NCBI RefSeq assembly: GCF_028023555.1
Contig: NZ_JAQIOY010000001.1
Location: forward strand, 806,001 to 870,000
From: Thalassococcus_A lentus
GTDB lineage: Bacteria; Pseudomonadota; Alphaproteobacteria; Rhodobacterales; Rhodobacteraceae
Direction of reading: 5' to 3'
DNA: 64,000 bases
The position numbers and the translations under genes are program-made. Below, in pieces: positions 33,947-42,269 of this stretch. Under the pieces are notes generated by a model, which was given only the letters and a program-made list of their open reading frames with translations, was not told the DNA's origin and ran no database searches. Numbering within the stretch: the first letter of the stretch is position 1; every line of letters starts with the position of its first letter.

Positions 33947-34888
33947 CTATTCCTGTTCGGCCAGCCAGCGTTCAGCCTCCAGCGCCGCCATGCAGCCCAT
34001 GCCTGCCGAAGTGACTGCCTGACGATACTTGTGGTCGGTCAGGTCACCCGCGGCAAAGACGCCCGGGATCGAGGTTTCGGTGCTGTCGGGCTTGGTCACG
34101 ACATAGCCGCCCATATGGGTTTCCAGCACGTCCTTGACCAGCTCATTGGCTGGTGCGTGGCCAATCGCGACAAAGACACCGGCACAGGGGATTTCGCTGA
34201 TCTCGTCGGTTTGCACGTTGCGTACTTTTACGCCGGTCACGCCTTTTGGCATTTCGTCTCCCACCACTTCTTCGAGTTGGTGGAACCACAGCGGTTCGAT
34301 CTTGGGGTTCTTGAACAGACGATCTTGGAGGATTTTTTCGGCGCGCAGCTCATCGCGGCGGTGGATCAGGGTCACCTTGGAGGCGAAGTTGGTCAGGAAC
34401 AGCGCTTCTTCGACGGCGGTGTTGCCGCCGCCAATCACGACGATTTCCTTGCCTCGATAGAAAAAGCCGTCGCAGGTCGCACAGGCAGAAACACCAAAGC
34501 CTTTGAACGCTTCTTCCGAAGGCAGCCCCAGCCATTTGGCACGGGCACCCGTTGCAAGAATGATGGCATCGGCGGTGTATGTAGTTCCGCTGTCGGAGTG
34601 GGCCACAAAGGGACGTTGATCGAAATCGACCTTGCTGATGATGTCGCCGATGATTTCACAGCCCATGGCGCGGGCGTGGGCTTCCATCCGGACCATCAGG
34701 TCGGGGCCTTGGACCTCGGTGTCGCCGGGCCAGTTCTCAACTTCGGTTGTCGTGGTCAACTGACCGCCCGGTTCCAGCCCCTGAACCAGAATCGGATCCA
34801 GCATCGCGCGCGAAGCATAAACTCCGGCGGTGTACCCAGCAGGGCCAGAACCGATGATGAGAACCTTAGTGTGGCGGGTGTCGGACAT
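33947..34888 (-). CDS. trxB: thioredoxin-disulfide reductase
   Basis: A 313-residue flavoenzyme. The FAD site is IIGSGPAGYTAGVYASRA (11-28), the redox-active disulfide is CATC at 136-139, and the NADPH site is VIGGGNTAVEEALFL. It reduces thioredoxin with NADPH. AGGAGAC precedes the ATG at 34888 by six bases. An lrp-type regulator is divergent from it, a pairing seen widely in Rhodobacterales. Confidence 0.96.
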   Translation of the reverse strand: MSDTRHTKVLIIGSGPAGYTAGVYASRAMLDPILVQGLEPGGQLTTTTEVENWPGDTEVQGPDLMVRMEAHARAMGCEIIGDIISKVDFDQRPFVAHSDSGTTYTADAIILATGARAKWLGLPSEEAFKGFGVSACATCDGFFYRGKEIVVIGGGNTAVEEALFLTNFASKVTLIHRRDELRAEKILQDRLFKNPKIEPLWFHQLEEVVGDEMPKGVTGVKVRNVQTDEISEIPCAGVFVAIGHAPANELVKDVLETHMGGYVVTKPDSTETSIPGVFAAGDLTDHKYRQAVTSAGMGCMAALEAERWLAEQE

Positions 34889-35085
34889 GCGATGTCTCCT
34901 GACCTTTGGCGTCATGTTTGGGAAACCGATATAAACCCGCTGGCCCGCAGTCGAAAGGGGTGAAAGCAACAGATGACGCAGTTGCGATCAGATGGACCTC
35001 CTGACAAGATTCTTGCGCTGTGTTGAAATATTATTGCGCACTCAGGATGCGTGGTGTAATTAACCGGCATCGATAGGGGGGTGCC

Positions 35086-35586
35086 ATGGGAGCGCACAGG
35101 CTTGATCCGATAGATCGCAAGATCTTGGCAGAACTGCAGGCAGATGGACGCATGACCAACGTTGAGTTGGCCAAGCGCGTTGGCATTTCGGCTCCACCAT
35201 GTTTGCGCCGTGTGCGGGCCCTCGAAGAGCAAGGTTTCATCAAAGGGTATCACGCTGATGTCGAGGCCCGCGAACTGGGTTTCGAGGTGCAGGTGTTTGC
35301 TATGGTCGGACTTCAGAGTCAGGCTGAATCCGATCTCAAAGCCTTTGAAGAACGCTGTGAAGGTTGGCCATTGGTTCGCGAATGCCACATGCTCAACGGC
35401 GAGGTGGATTTCATTTTGAAATGTGTCGCGCCTGATCTGAGCACCTTCCAGTCGTTTTTGACCGGCCAGCTAACATCGGCGCCAAACGTGGCGAGTGTGA
35501 AGACCTCGCTGGTTATCCGCGGCGCCAAGGACGAGCCCGGTGTTCCTTTTGACATTCTGGAAGAGCGTCTGAGCCGATCCGCATAA
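35086..35586 (+). CDS. Lrp/AsnC-family transcriptional regulator
   Basis: A 166-residue regulator. The N-terminal helix-turn-helix (LDPIDRKILAELQADGRMTNVELAKRVGIS) is followed by the ligand-binding RAM domain (FAMVGLQSQAESDLKAFEE to FLTGQLTSAPNVASVKTSLVIR). It probably senses an amino acid. It is divergent from trxB and may control it. The ATG at 35086 follows a GGGGGG run of about right spacing. Confidence 0.92.
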   Translation: MGAHRLDPIDRKILAELQADGRMTNVELAKRVGISAPPCLRRVRALEEQGFIKGYHADVEARELGFEVQVFAMVGLQSQAESDLKAFEERCEGWPLVRECHMLNGEVDFILKCVAPDLSTFQSFLTGQLTSAPNVASVKTSLVIRGAKDEPGVPFDILEERLSRSA

Positions 35587-35671
35587 TCGCGGGGTGAAAG
35601 GCGTCAGTTTCGTTTCCTCGAAAAACAATGGATCGACCCCGCCGCTTGGGACGGGATCGATCTTGGCTGCG

Positions 35672-36694
35672 TCAGCTTGTGTGTTTGGCCAGGAATTCCA
35701 GCAGCGCTTCAGGATGCTTGTTGAAAAACTGGTATCCGTCAAAGCGCTGGCCCGTGCCAAATGGCGTCTCTTGCTCTGGTCCGATCCAAACAATGTCATG
35801 TGGCGTAGGGGTTGCGTTCATGATCTCTTGGATATCGTTTTGTCCAGTCGCGTCGTTGAACGTGTAGACGTCTTTTTCGACCTGCGCATACAGCACCGGC
35901 ACGGTCAGGCTTGGGATGTAGTCCAACGCTTCAGCAAATCCGAACCCGTATTTTTCGCGTTGTGCATCCAGAACCCGATCCACCAGATCAAATCCGGTTT
36001 TTGCGCGAATGAACCGATCGGTCATGTTGTATGACAATGTCGGCTGGTTCGCGATTAGTCCCTTGATCTGCGGGTTGGCAAACAACTCTGGCTCGTTCTT
36101 CCATGCAAGGAAGGTTGCGTTGGCCCCCATGCACTGGCTGAGAAACACAATCTCGTCGTCGGCAAAATCCGGGTGAGCCAGCACATACCGAAGGGATGCA
36201 GCCACGTCCTGCCATTCGGTGACGCCTGCGCCTACGGGTGCCTCGGTGCCAACCGCAGCTGAACCAATGCCGCCGTCGCTGTCCCCCTGTCCGCGGTGGT
36301 CGTACATAACGATGTTGTATCCGGCGTTATGCAGGTGTTTGACCATAGGCAGGAATTCAGCCGCGACGCCGTCGAGGCCGCTTTCGGAACCATAGCGCGT
36401 TGTTGTGAGAGGGTGGTTCACGACTACCGTCTTGTCAGAAGGTGAGGGGCTGGCGATTTCCCATGCGCTCAGGCGCACGTTGTCCGCAGTCATGATATCC
36501 ACATCTTTGAAGACCATGCCGTAGTCACCGGGATCCTTGGGGTTTTCCAAACGTGCCGGTGCAACCCGCATTTTTACAATTTGGCTGACCAGCAGATTGT
36601 TCCGCATATCAAAGGGATTGGCGAACCAGACAAAGGCGCCGGCCGCAACAGCCAAAGCGATTATCGATAACACCCAAACAACTAGCTTTTTCAT
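35672..36694 (-). CDS. alpha/beta hydrolase with Cys at the nucleophile position
   Basis: A 340-residue protein. A membrane segment or signal anchor at 5-25 (VVWVLSIIALAVAAGAFVWF) is followed by an alpha/beta-hydrolase core: DHRGQGDS at 132-139, and the nucleophile elbow at 186-190 reads SQCMG, so Cys188 replaces the usual Ser. The late VPVLYAQVEKDVYT likely carries the acid. Cys nucleophiles are known in dienelactone-hydrolase relatives. Substrate unknown. The gene is divergent from a TetR regulator. Confidence 0.8.
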   Translation of the reverse strand: MKKLVVWVLSIIALAVAAGAFVWFANPFDMRNNLLVSQIVKMRVAPARLENPKDPGDYGMVFKDVDIMTADNVRLSAWEIASPSPSDKTVVVNHPLTTTRYGSESGLDGVAAEFLPMVKHLHNAGYNIVMYDHRGQGDSDGGIGSAAVGTEAPVGAGVTEWQDVAASLRYVLAHPDFADDEIVFLSQCMGANATFLAWKNEPELFANPQIKGLIANQPTLSYNMTDRFIRAKTGFDLVDRVLDAQREKYGFGFAEALDYIPSLTVPVLYAQVEKDVYTFNDATGQNDIQEIMNATPTPHDIVWIGPEQETPFGTGQRFDGYQFFNKHPEALLEFLAKHTS

Positions 36695-36708
36695 TTTTGC
36701 GCTCCGGT

Positions 36709-36729
36709 AATGTTTCCAGTGGAAATATT
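36709..36729. promoter_or_regulatory. candidate TetR operator, copy 1
   Basis: The core TTTCCAGTGGAAA is a dyad with a single central base, and outer AAT/ATT bases extend it to 21 bases. It lies 15 bases before the hydrolase start. A second, inverted, near-identical copy lies at 36763. Confidence 0.6.
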
Positions 36730-36762
36730 AAATATTCCTGGGCTTGCGTGTGGTCAAGCAGA

Positions 36763-36781
36763 AATTTACAGTGGAAACATT
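36763..36781. promoter_or_regulatory. candidate TetR operator, copy 2
   Basis: AATTTACAGTGGAAACATT is a reversed, slightly degenerate copy of the element at 36709; reading the other strand gives AATGTTTCCACTGTAAATT. It ends 14 bases before the TetR start, so it should allow autoregulation. Confidence 0.6.
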
Positions 36782-36795
36782 GAGGAGAAGAATCC

Positions 36796-37389
36796 GTGGA
36801 AGCAGAGCGCAGTTATCATCATGGCAACCTCCGAGAGGCTTTCCTCGACGCGGCGCGCCGTCTCTTGGAGCGGGACGGCCTGACCGGGCTGTCATTGCGC
36901 AAATGCGCCGAGGTTGTCGGTGTCAGCCATACGGCTCCAAAGAACCATTTTGGCAATATGGCGGGTCTGCTGACGGCGATTGTCACACAGGGCTATTCAG
37001 AGCTGGCTCAAATGATGACTGCTGATTTGCCCGCTGATGCCGATCGCGATCGACGGCGCAAAACAGCGCTCTTGGGCTACATCGCTTTTGCCGAGCAAAA
37101 CCCGTCGCTCTACGAGCTGATGTTTTCGCGTGACCGCTTTGTGAATGATGATCCCGACCTTATGCGTCAGGTCGGGGCCTGTTTCGTGGTTCTGGCTGAC
37201 ATTTCAACCGGCCTGGGTTGGCACCAAGGTACGGTCGATGAAATGAATGGTAAGGGGCAGGTAGCGCTTTGGAGTCTTGTGCACGGCTACGCACAACTGG
37301 TTACGGCAGGGCGGTTCAAAAAAGACAACATGAAGGGGCTGTCCATCCTCGACATCTTGCCGGCCCTTGGGGTCGATCAAAACGACTGA
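36796..37389 (+). CDS. TetR-family transcriptional regulator
   Basis: A 197-residue regulator. The helix-turn-helix is in the N-terminal 50 residues (NLREAFLDAARRLLERDGLTGLSLRKCAEVVGVSHTAPKNHF). The ligand-binding C-terminal domain resembles the WHG type (RRKTALLGYIAFAEQNPSLYELMFSRDRF). The GTG start at 36796 is preceded by GAGGAGAAG. It is divergent from the hydrolase and is flanked by matching dyads, so it probably represses both genes. Confidence 0.9.
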   Translation: MEAERSYHHGNLREAFLDAARRLLERDGLTGLSLRKCAEVVGVSHTAPKNHFGNMAGLLTAIVTQGYSELAQMMTADLPADADRDRRRKTALLGYIAFAEQNPSLYELMFSRDRFVNDDPDLMRQVGACFVVLADISTGLGWHQGTVDEMNGKGQVALWSLVHGYAQLVTAGRFKKDNMKGLSILDILPALGVDQND

Positions 37390-37405
37390 TTGACGAGGCG
37401 AAGCT

Positions 37406-38353
37406 TCAAAACGCCCATTCGAAACCGGTTTCCTTTTGGGAAATGACCCACAGCTTTTCCATGACTGACTTGTCATAGGCATGGGGCTCTAGCGTCCCTT
37501 TGCCCACAGGTCCAACCCATTCCATACGGCCCGTGGGGCCATAGAGCGCCCGCTGTTCCAGTCCGTTTTCCGTGGCACACATGACTTCGGGGTAGGAACC
37601 TTTTTCCGCGGATTGCACCATGGGCGACAACGACATCAAATAAAACGCCACGCGTGTCATGAGGCCACCGCTGGTGCTGATGAGCGATGTGGCGGATGAA
37701 CCGGGGTGGCAAACGTAGACTTCAACCGACTTTTGATTTGCGTTGATTTTGTCCTGAAGCTCATAGGCGAACATCATTTGCGCCAGCTTGCTTTGGCTGT
37801 AGGCGGGGTTGGCGCTGTAATTCTTGTCCCAGTTCATGTCATCGAACTGGATAGTCCTGAGCCCCATTTTGTATCCCAGACTTGCCACTACGACGATCCG
37901 ACCACGTGATTCCTCAAGGCGATCAAACAGCATCCCACACAGAACAAAATGGCCGTAGTGGTTGGTGCCTAGCTGGCTTTCGAACCCGTCCTTGGTGAAT
38001 TTCTGTTCTGGCACCTGCGCGATTGCGGCGTTGCAAATCAGGGCATCGATGTGCGGAACCGTTTCCAGCACCTTTGCGGCGGCCTCGCGCACACTGCTCA
38101 AGTCAGCAAGGTCCATCTTGATGAAGTTGACCTGTGCGGAAGGGCCGAACTCTTGCTTGAGCGATTTGATGGCGACAACCGACTTTTCAGCGCTTCTGTT
38201 CAGCATGATTACTTTTGCCCCCTTGGACAGAAAGATGCGGCTTGCCTGAAACCCTGCACCGGCATTGGCGCCAGTGATCAAATATGTCTTTCCAGAAAGA
38301 GAGCCGAGACGATCAGGTGTCCAGCCGGTGGGCCCAAACTGTGTATCCTTCAT
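37406..38353 (-). CDS. short-chain dehydrogenase, retinol dehydrogenase/protochlorophyllide reductase-like
   Basis: A 315-residue SDR. The NAD(P) motif is LITGANAGAGFQASR near residue 25; the catalytic residues are the Ser in VVASLGYKMG and Tyr/Lys in YSQSK. The ICNAAIA motif is the NNAG equivalent. It is longer than classical SDRs and fits the light-dependent-reductase-like/retinol dehydrogenase group. Substrate unknown. AAAGGAAC precedes the ATG at 38353. It is divergent from an AraC regulator. Confidence 0.88.
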   Translation of the reverse strand: MKDTQFGPTGWTPDRLGSLSGKTYLITGANAGAGFQASRIFLSKGAKVIMLNRSAEKSVVAIKSLKQEFGPSAQVNFIKMDLADLSSVREAAAKVLETVPHIDALICNAAIAQVPEQKFTKDGFESQLGTNHYGHFVLCGMLFDRLEESRGRIVVVASLGYKMGLRTIQFDDMNWDKNYSANPAYSQSKLAQMMFAYELQDKINANQKSVEVYVCHPGSSATSLISTSGGLMTRVAFYLMSLSPMVQSAEKGSYPEVMCATENGLEQRALYGPTGRMEWVGPVGKGTLEPHAYDKSVMEKLWVISQKETGFEWAF

Positions 38354-38519
38354 TTCAATGTTCCTTTCATAGCAATGCATCGATTTGTGCAGTGATTGTT
38401 TGTGCTGGAATGGAAATAAGTCTCAAAGAAAGTGGAAAATAGGCGAGATCGTCGTGAATACTTGCCTGATTGTCTCATGTGGGTTGAGTATGCGTGTTGC
38501 CCCCTTTTAATGTGTCGCC

Positions 38520-39413
38520 ATGAGCATGCAGCAGATCAAAAACATTATCGCATCCCGGATCTCCGAAGATGGATTGATAGAAACCGGCGTGAAGGGCGTG
38601 CAGGTTTTCCGCGCCACCCAGTCGATCCCTTGTGTTCCGGCGGTCTACGAACCTTGTGTTGTCGCAATCGTCAGCGGTTCCAAAGAGGCCATTCTGGATG
38701 GGGAACGCTTTGTCTATGACAACAGGCACTACCTGTGCTGCCCAATGTCCATGCCGGTCAAAGCGGGCACCCCTACGGCTTCGGCTGAAAACCCTTTGTA
38801 TGGGGTATTTGTGTCGCTTGATGCGCGCATAATGTCTGAGCTCTCGATCGAAATGGAAAATGCTGTTGGCAGCATGGTTCAGGATCGCAGTGTGTCCAAT
38901 GTGCAGGGTATCAAACTGGCGGCCTGGGATGCAGAGTTTACGGACGCATTGCTGAGACTGTTGAAGTTGGGGCAAAGCGAAATGGACAGCGCCGTGTTGG
39001 GGGCCTTGCGTCTGCGTGAATTGCACTACGCCATCCTGAAGGGCGAGGCAGGTTCATTCGCGCGGCAGGCTTTTGGCGCCGGAAATGCCATCGCGAGATC
39101 CATAGCGCATGTCTCTGGCAATCTGGGTGCAGCAATCTCGATCGACGAAATGGCCGCGCGGGCCGGAATGAGCCGGGCCGTCTTTCATCGAAAATTCAAG
39201 CAAGTCACGACAATGTCGCCAATTCAGTTCGTAAAAACGATGCGCCTGAACAATGCGGCCATGAAAATCGCCGCAGGGATGACGGTGAACGAGGCAGCAA
39301 CGGATGTGGGGTATATCAGCCCGTCTCAGTTCAGCCGAGAGTTCAAGCGTCTCTATGGCCAGTCACCAAGGCAATGGAGCGAAGGGCACAGGGTTCCAAT
39401 GGCCGTGGCCTAA
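38520..39413 (+). CDS. AraC-family transcriptional regulator
   Basis: A 297-residue protein. The N-terminal half is the AraC_N cupin-type sensor (AIVSGSKEAILDGERFVYDNRHYLCC, VKAGTP). The C-terminal half has two helix-turn-helix units (ISIDEMAARAGMSRAVFHRKFKQVT and NEAATDVGYISPSQFSREFKRLYGQSPRQW). The layout resembles YqhC, which controls aldehyde reductases, and the divergent SDR gene is its probable target. A direct repeat of TTTGTGC (38384 and 38399) lies near the SDR promoter. Confidence 0.9.
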   Translation: MSMQQIKNIIASRISEDGLIETGVKGVQVFRATQSIPCVPAVYEPCVVAIVSGSKEAILDGERFVYDNRHYLCCPMSMPVKAGTPTASAENPLYGVFVSLDARIMSELSIEMENAVGSMVQDRSVSNVQGIKLAAWDAEFTDALLRLLKLGQSEMDSAVLGALRLRELHYAILKGEAGSFARQAFGAGNAIARSIAHVSGNLGAAISIDEMAARAGMSRAVFHRKFKQVTTMSPIQFVKTMRLNNAAMKIAAGMTVNEAATDVGYISPSQFSREFKRLYGQSPRQWSEGHRVPMAVA

Positions 39414-39448
39414 GGCCCGCCGGATGGGCGCAATTGTCAGGGCAAAAC

Positions 39449-39476
39449 AAAAGGCCACCCGCCTGGGGTGGCCTTT
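39449..39476. terminator. bidirectional terminator between the AraC gene and rpmJ
   Basis: A perfect 12-base stem (AAAAGGCCACCC / GGGTGGCCTTTT) with a 5-base loop. T-runs are present in both directions and the flanking genes converge, so it serves both. Confidence 0.93.
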
Positions 39477-39516
39477 TGATGATCCGATGATCCGAAACGC
39501 CGCAGGGCGTCTGGTA

Positions 39517-39642
39517 TCAGCCCTGGCGTGCTTTGAAACGACGCTGGGTCTTGTTGATCACGTAGACGCGGCCCTTGCGGCGCACAACGCGGCAATCGCG
39601 GTGGCGCTTCTTGAGCGAGCGGAGCGAGTTTGCAACCTTCAT
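39517..39642 (-). CDS. rpmJ: 50S ribosomal protein L36
   Basis: A 41-residue basic protein, MKVANSLRSLKKRHRDCRVV at the start and VINKTQRRFKARQG at the end. It is the longer, mostly cysteine-free L36 type found in alphaproteobacteria; only one Cys remains of the zinc-ribbon set. AAGGAG lies about eight bases before the ATG. It stands alone near tRNA-Val. Confidence 0.96.
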   Translation of the reverse strand: MKVANSLRSLKKRHRDCRVVRRKGRVYVINKTQRRFKARQG

Positions 39643-39726
39643 GGTGCCTCTCCTTCATCTCACGGCGCGCGAGCGCCTTTGCGTTGCGTTTTGCCAAAGG
39701 CGCAAGGCCTGAGGCGGTGAATTCCA

Positions 39727-39801
39727 TGGTGGGCGATACTGGGATCGAACCAGTGACCCCTTCGATGTCAACGAAGTGCTCTACCGCTGAGCTAATCGCC
39801 C
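39727..39801 (-). tRNA. tRNA-Val (GAC)
   Basis: A full cloverleaf of 75 bases including encoded CCA. Acceptor stem GGGCGAT pairs with ATCGCCC, the anticodon stem is CTTCG/CGAAG with loop TTGACAT, giving anticodon GAC (valine). The T-arm has GGTTCGATCC. Confidence 0.97.
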
Positions 39802-39950
39802 GTATGGCCGATGCGGTTGTCATACGCCCCAAGAAAAGGGGCGCGGAAAACCGCGCCGGTGAGCGGTCTATAAAAGGAGTCGAAACCGGGATCAAGGGCT
39901 TTTGGAAAAGGATAAAATCGGTCTATGTTCTATGCAACAAGGACTGGTGA

Positions 39951-40808
39951 ATGCCAAAGGTTTCATATCATCTTCACGAGCCAGAGGATCTGACCTCTTG
40001 CGTGGTGTTTGCCTCGCCCCATTCGGGGCGGGATTACCCTTGGACATTCATGCGCAAGACGGTTCTGGACGAACGATCCATTCGCACCTCTGAGGATGCT
40101 TTTGTAGACCGCTTGTTCGACTGCGCCCCCCAGTTTGGCGCGCCGCTACTGCGTGCCAGCGCGCCGCGTGCCTATGTCGATCTGAACAGAGCGATGGATG
40201 AACTTGACCCCGCACTGATCGAAGGCGTGCGCCGCAGTGGGCATAATCCGCGCGTGGCCAGTGGGCTTGGCGTCGTTCCTCGCGTTGTGGCGGGCGGAAA
40301 GGCGATTTACCGAGGCAAGCTGCCGCGCGTGGAAGCAGACCAGCGGCTTGCACAGATTTGGGTTCCGTATCACGCCAAATTGCAGGAATTGCTGAATCGA
40401 TCCCGCGAATCTTTTGGTGAGGCCGTTCTGATCGACTGCCATTCCATGCCGCGCGAAGCGTTGGAAACGGGGGGTGGATCAGCTCCTAGACCACAGATCG
40501 TTATCGGCGATAGGTTTGGCGCTTCGGCCTCCGGGCTTTTGGTGGATCGCGTCGAGGCGGCTTTTGCCTCAGCTGGTTTCATCGTGGCGCGGAATACACC
40601 GTTTGCCGGGGCTTACACGACGCAGCAATACGGTAGGCCGTCACGCAATCAGCACGCCATCCAGATCGAAATCGATCGTTCGATCTATATGGATGAGGCC
40701 GCGATCAAGCCCAACAAGGATTTTCACGCGGTACGCAAGCTTTTGCGCGGGGTTATTCTGGAAATTGCGGCGATGGGCGCGCGCGATCAAAGATTGGCCG
40801 CCGAATAG
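39951..40808 (+). CDS. N-formylglutamate amidohydrolase
   Basis: A 285-residue enzyme that removes formate from N-formylglutamate or a similar N-formyl amino acid, as at the end of one histidine degradation route. Family blocks are FASPHSGRDYPWTF, RAYVDLNRAMDELDPAL, AVLIDCHSMPRE and IVIGDRFG. No hut genes are nearby, so the natural substrate is uncertain. The start ATG at 39951 lies 14 bases after a GG-rich stretch. Confidence 0.9.
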   Translation: MPKVSYHLHEPEDLTSCVVFASPHSGRDYPWTFMRKTVLDERSIRTSEDAFVDRLFDCAPQFGAPLLRASAPRAYVDLNRAMDELDPALIEGVRRSGHNPRVASGLGVVPRVVAGGKAIYRGKLPRVEADQRLAQIWVPYHAKLQELLNRSRESFGEAVLIDCHSMPREALETGGGSAPRPQIVIGDRFGASASGLLVDRVEAAFASAGFIVARNTPFAGAYTTQQYGRPSRNQHAIQIEIDRSIYMDEAAIKPNKDFHAVRKLLRGVILEIAAMGARDQRLAAE

Positions 40809-40836
40809 GTCCATACCCATCTCATGCAAATAAAAA

Positions 40837-40870
40837 CCCCGCAAAGCAGGCTCACGACTGCTAAGCGGGG
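40837..40870 (-). terminator. rho-independent terminator of the second Hint-protein gene
   Basis: Arms CCCCGC / GCGGGG with a further AGCAG / CTGCT pairing inside. Read leftward it is followed by TTTTTA. It lies 68 bases past the Hint gene stop, between convergent genes. Confidence 0.85.
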
Positions 40871-40937
40871 CGTTACCATGTACACAAAAATTGGTCTGGA
40901 GAGGACCAACGAAAACATGTGTCTTGGATAATATGCG

Positions 40938-41729
40938 CTATGTATCGATCAAGCTGTCGATCACCTCGCGTGTTGTACGGGTCATGCTGACCTGACCGAA
41001 ATCCTCCAGCCCTTCGATGTTAGGGAAGAGCGATAGGAACAGGGCGCGCATGTTGTTGCCGACCAATTGGCTGGCGGATTTCCCGGGATGGTAGGTTTCC
41101 ATCTCGATGCCGCCAATGTTCAGCGTCGTGTGTTGGCGAACCATCAGATGGTAGAGCTGAACGGTACCGCCGGGCGTGACCTGAACAAACCGGTCGCCAT
41201 CGGCGTAGTCGGTAATTGGTGCCAGAACGGCCTCTTGGCCCAGAAGACGGGTCAGTTTTGAATGCCGAACCGTGTGCCGCGCGGCGGGGCCAACCATGAG
41301 ATCCATCGCCGGCTTGCCCAGGCCACAGGCATCGGTGGTGATGCGGGTCAGGTGGGTCAGCGTGGTGCCGTCATCGCTGCGACCGGGGATATAGGTGGTA
41401 GAACCGATCCAAGTCACGGGCTCTGAACCCTGCGCGGTCTCGATGTAGTCGCCGGGCAATAGGTCTTCGATGGCGACGGGGCCGCGAACGGTGGGAATCA
41501 ATGTGCCCCGCGCAAATGCAGCGGCGCATTCCTCGAACAACTGGGTTGCTGGCGCGACGTGCGATTTACTGACAATTGAGAGGTTCGGCATGAGCGCCGC
41601 GATCTCATACTTGCGCATCAGGGATACTTTGCCCGGCGCTCCGCCGTCATTCATAGGCGATTCCGGTCTCGGAACCCGAAGCGAAAGCGTATGATCGGCT
41701 CTGTCAAAGCCTGGCTGAAGGCTGGCCAT
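40938..41729 (-). CDS. Hint-domain protein lacking the nucleophilic Cys
   Basis: A 263-residue protein. The Hint core starts near residue 73: AAAFARGTLIPTVRGPVAIEDL and PGDYIETAQGSEPVTWIGS match the C-F-x-x-GTLI block, except that Ala occupies the Cys position. The usual Hint histidine block is weak (PAARHTVRHSKLTRLL), and LYHLMVRQHTTLNIGGIEMETYHPG matches the region around the last His. Self-cleavage is therefore unlikely. I chose the ATG at 41729, with AAGGGTG upstream. Role unknown. Confidence 0.78.
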   Translation of the reverse strand: MASLQPGFDRADHTLSLRVPRPESPMNDGGAPGKVSLMRKYEIAALMPNLSIVSKSHVAPATQLFEECAAAFARGTLIPTVRGPVAIEDLLPGDYIETAQGSEPVTWIGSTTYIPGRSDDGTTLTHLTRITTDACGLGKPAMDLMVGPAARHTVRHSKLTRLLGQEAVLAPITDYADGDRFVQVTPGGTVQLYHLMVRQHTTLNIGGIEMETYHPGKSASQLVGNNMRALFLSLFPNIEGLEDFGQVSMTRTTREVIDSLIDT

Positions 41730-41808
41730 GTGAACACCCTTTGGGTTGGTCACATCCGTGCTGGCCCCCACCAACAACGACGAAAGGACGATTGCGTGTC
41801 GTTGGGTC

Positions 41809-41838
41809 TATAAAGCCGGAATGCCTCTGCTACGTCAA
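41809..41838 (-). promoter_or_regulatory. candidate sigma-70 promoter for the Hint-protein gene
   Basis: On the minus strand TTGACG (41833-41838) and TTTATA (41809-41814) are separated by 18 bases. They lie about 80 bases upstream of the start. Confidence 0.5.
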
Positions 41839-41854
41839 AATTGATGTCAATTTT
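41837..41854. promoter_or_regulatory. 18-base inverted repeat overlapping the promoter
   Basis: AAAATTGATGTCAATTTT is a dyad of two 8-base arms around TG. It touches the -35 element of the Hint-protein promoter, so it may be an operator. Confidence 0.5.
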
Positions 41855-41994
41855 AGTAGTATCGAGGCCTCAATGATTTTGATTTTGGTAAATTGTTCAC
41901 CAATGGAAAACGAAAACGCCACATTTGGGCAGATGGCCAAACGTGACGACTCGAATCGGAAGGCGTGTAATTGCCGTTTTGGTCTACCGTTCAA

Positions 41995-42135
41995 TCAGGC
42001 TGTGCGGCGGACGGGCTGAGGGGCGCTGTCGCGCTTGGCAATGAATTCGGCCCGGCGTGCACCGCGCGCCCAAGGCATCGCTGGTGTCGACTGTTTCGCA
42101 TTCTCAGTGATCGACTTGATGAAACGGGTTTTCAT
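41995..42135 (-). CDS. 46-residue basic small protein, function unknown
   Basis: A short gene starting MKTRFIKSITENAKQ and containing the block MPWARGARRAEFIAKRDS. AGGAG lies seven bases before the ATG at 42135, a better ribosome site than most in the window. It is strongly basic (many Arg and Lys) and has no membrane segment. I do not recognise a characterised family, though short proteins with a similar W-A-R-G-A-R-R-A block seem familiar from Rhodobacterales. It lies downstream of pgeF on the same strand with a 134-base gap. Confidence 0.7.
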   Translation of the reverse strand: MKTRFIKSITENAKQSTPAMPWARGARRAEFIAKRDSAPQPVRRTA

Positions 42136-42269
42136 TGTTTTGCTCCTGCCCCGGCGCACTTGGCCGACATTCATGTTCTTTGATTGTGAATGTCGACTTC
42201 AAATAGGGCGCACTTGTGACAGAGCGGGGACAATACTGCGGAAAGGTGACGTTTGTTTTGGGGCGAGCG

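Noticed and set aside
33929..34963. A 344-codon open frame on the plus strand
   Set aside because: It lies opposite trxB, whose motifs are unmistakable. No domain is seen.
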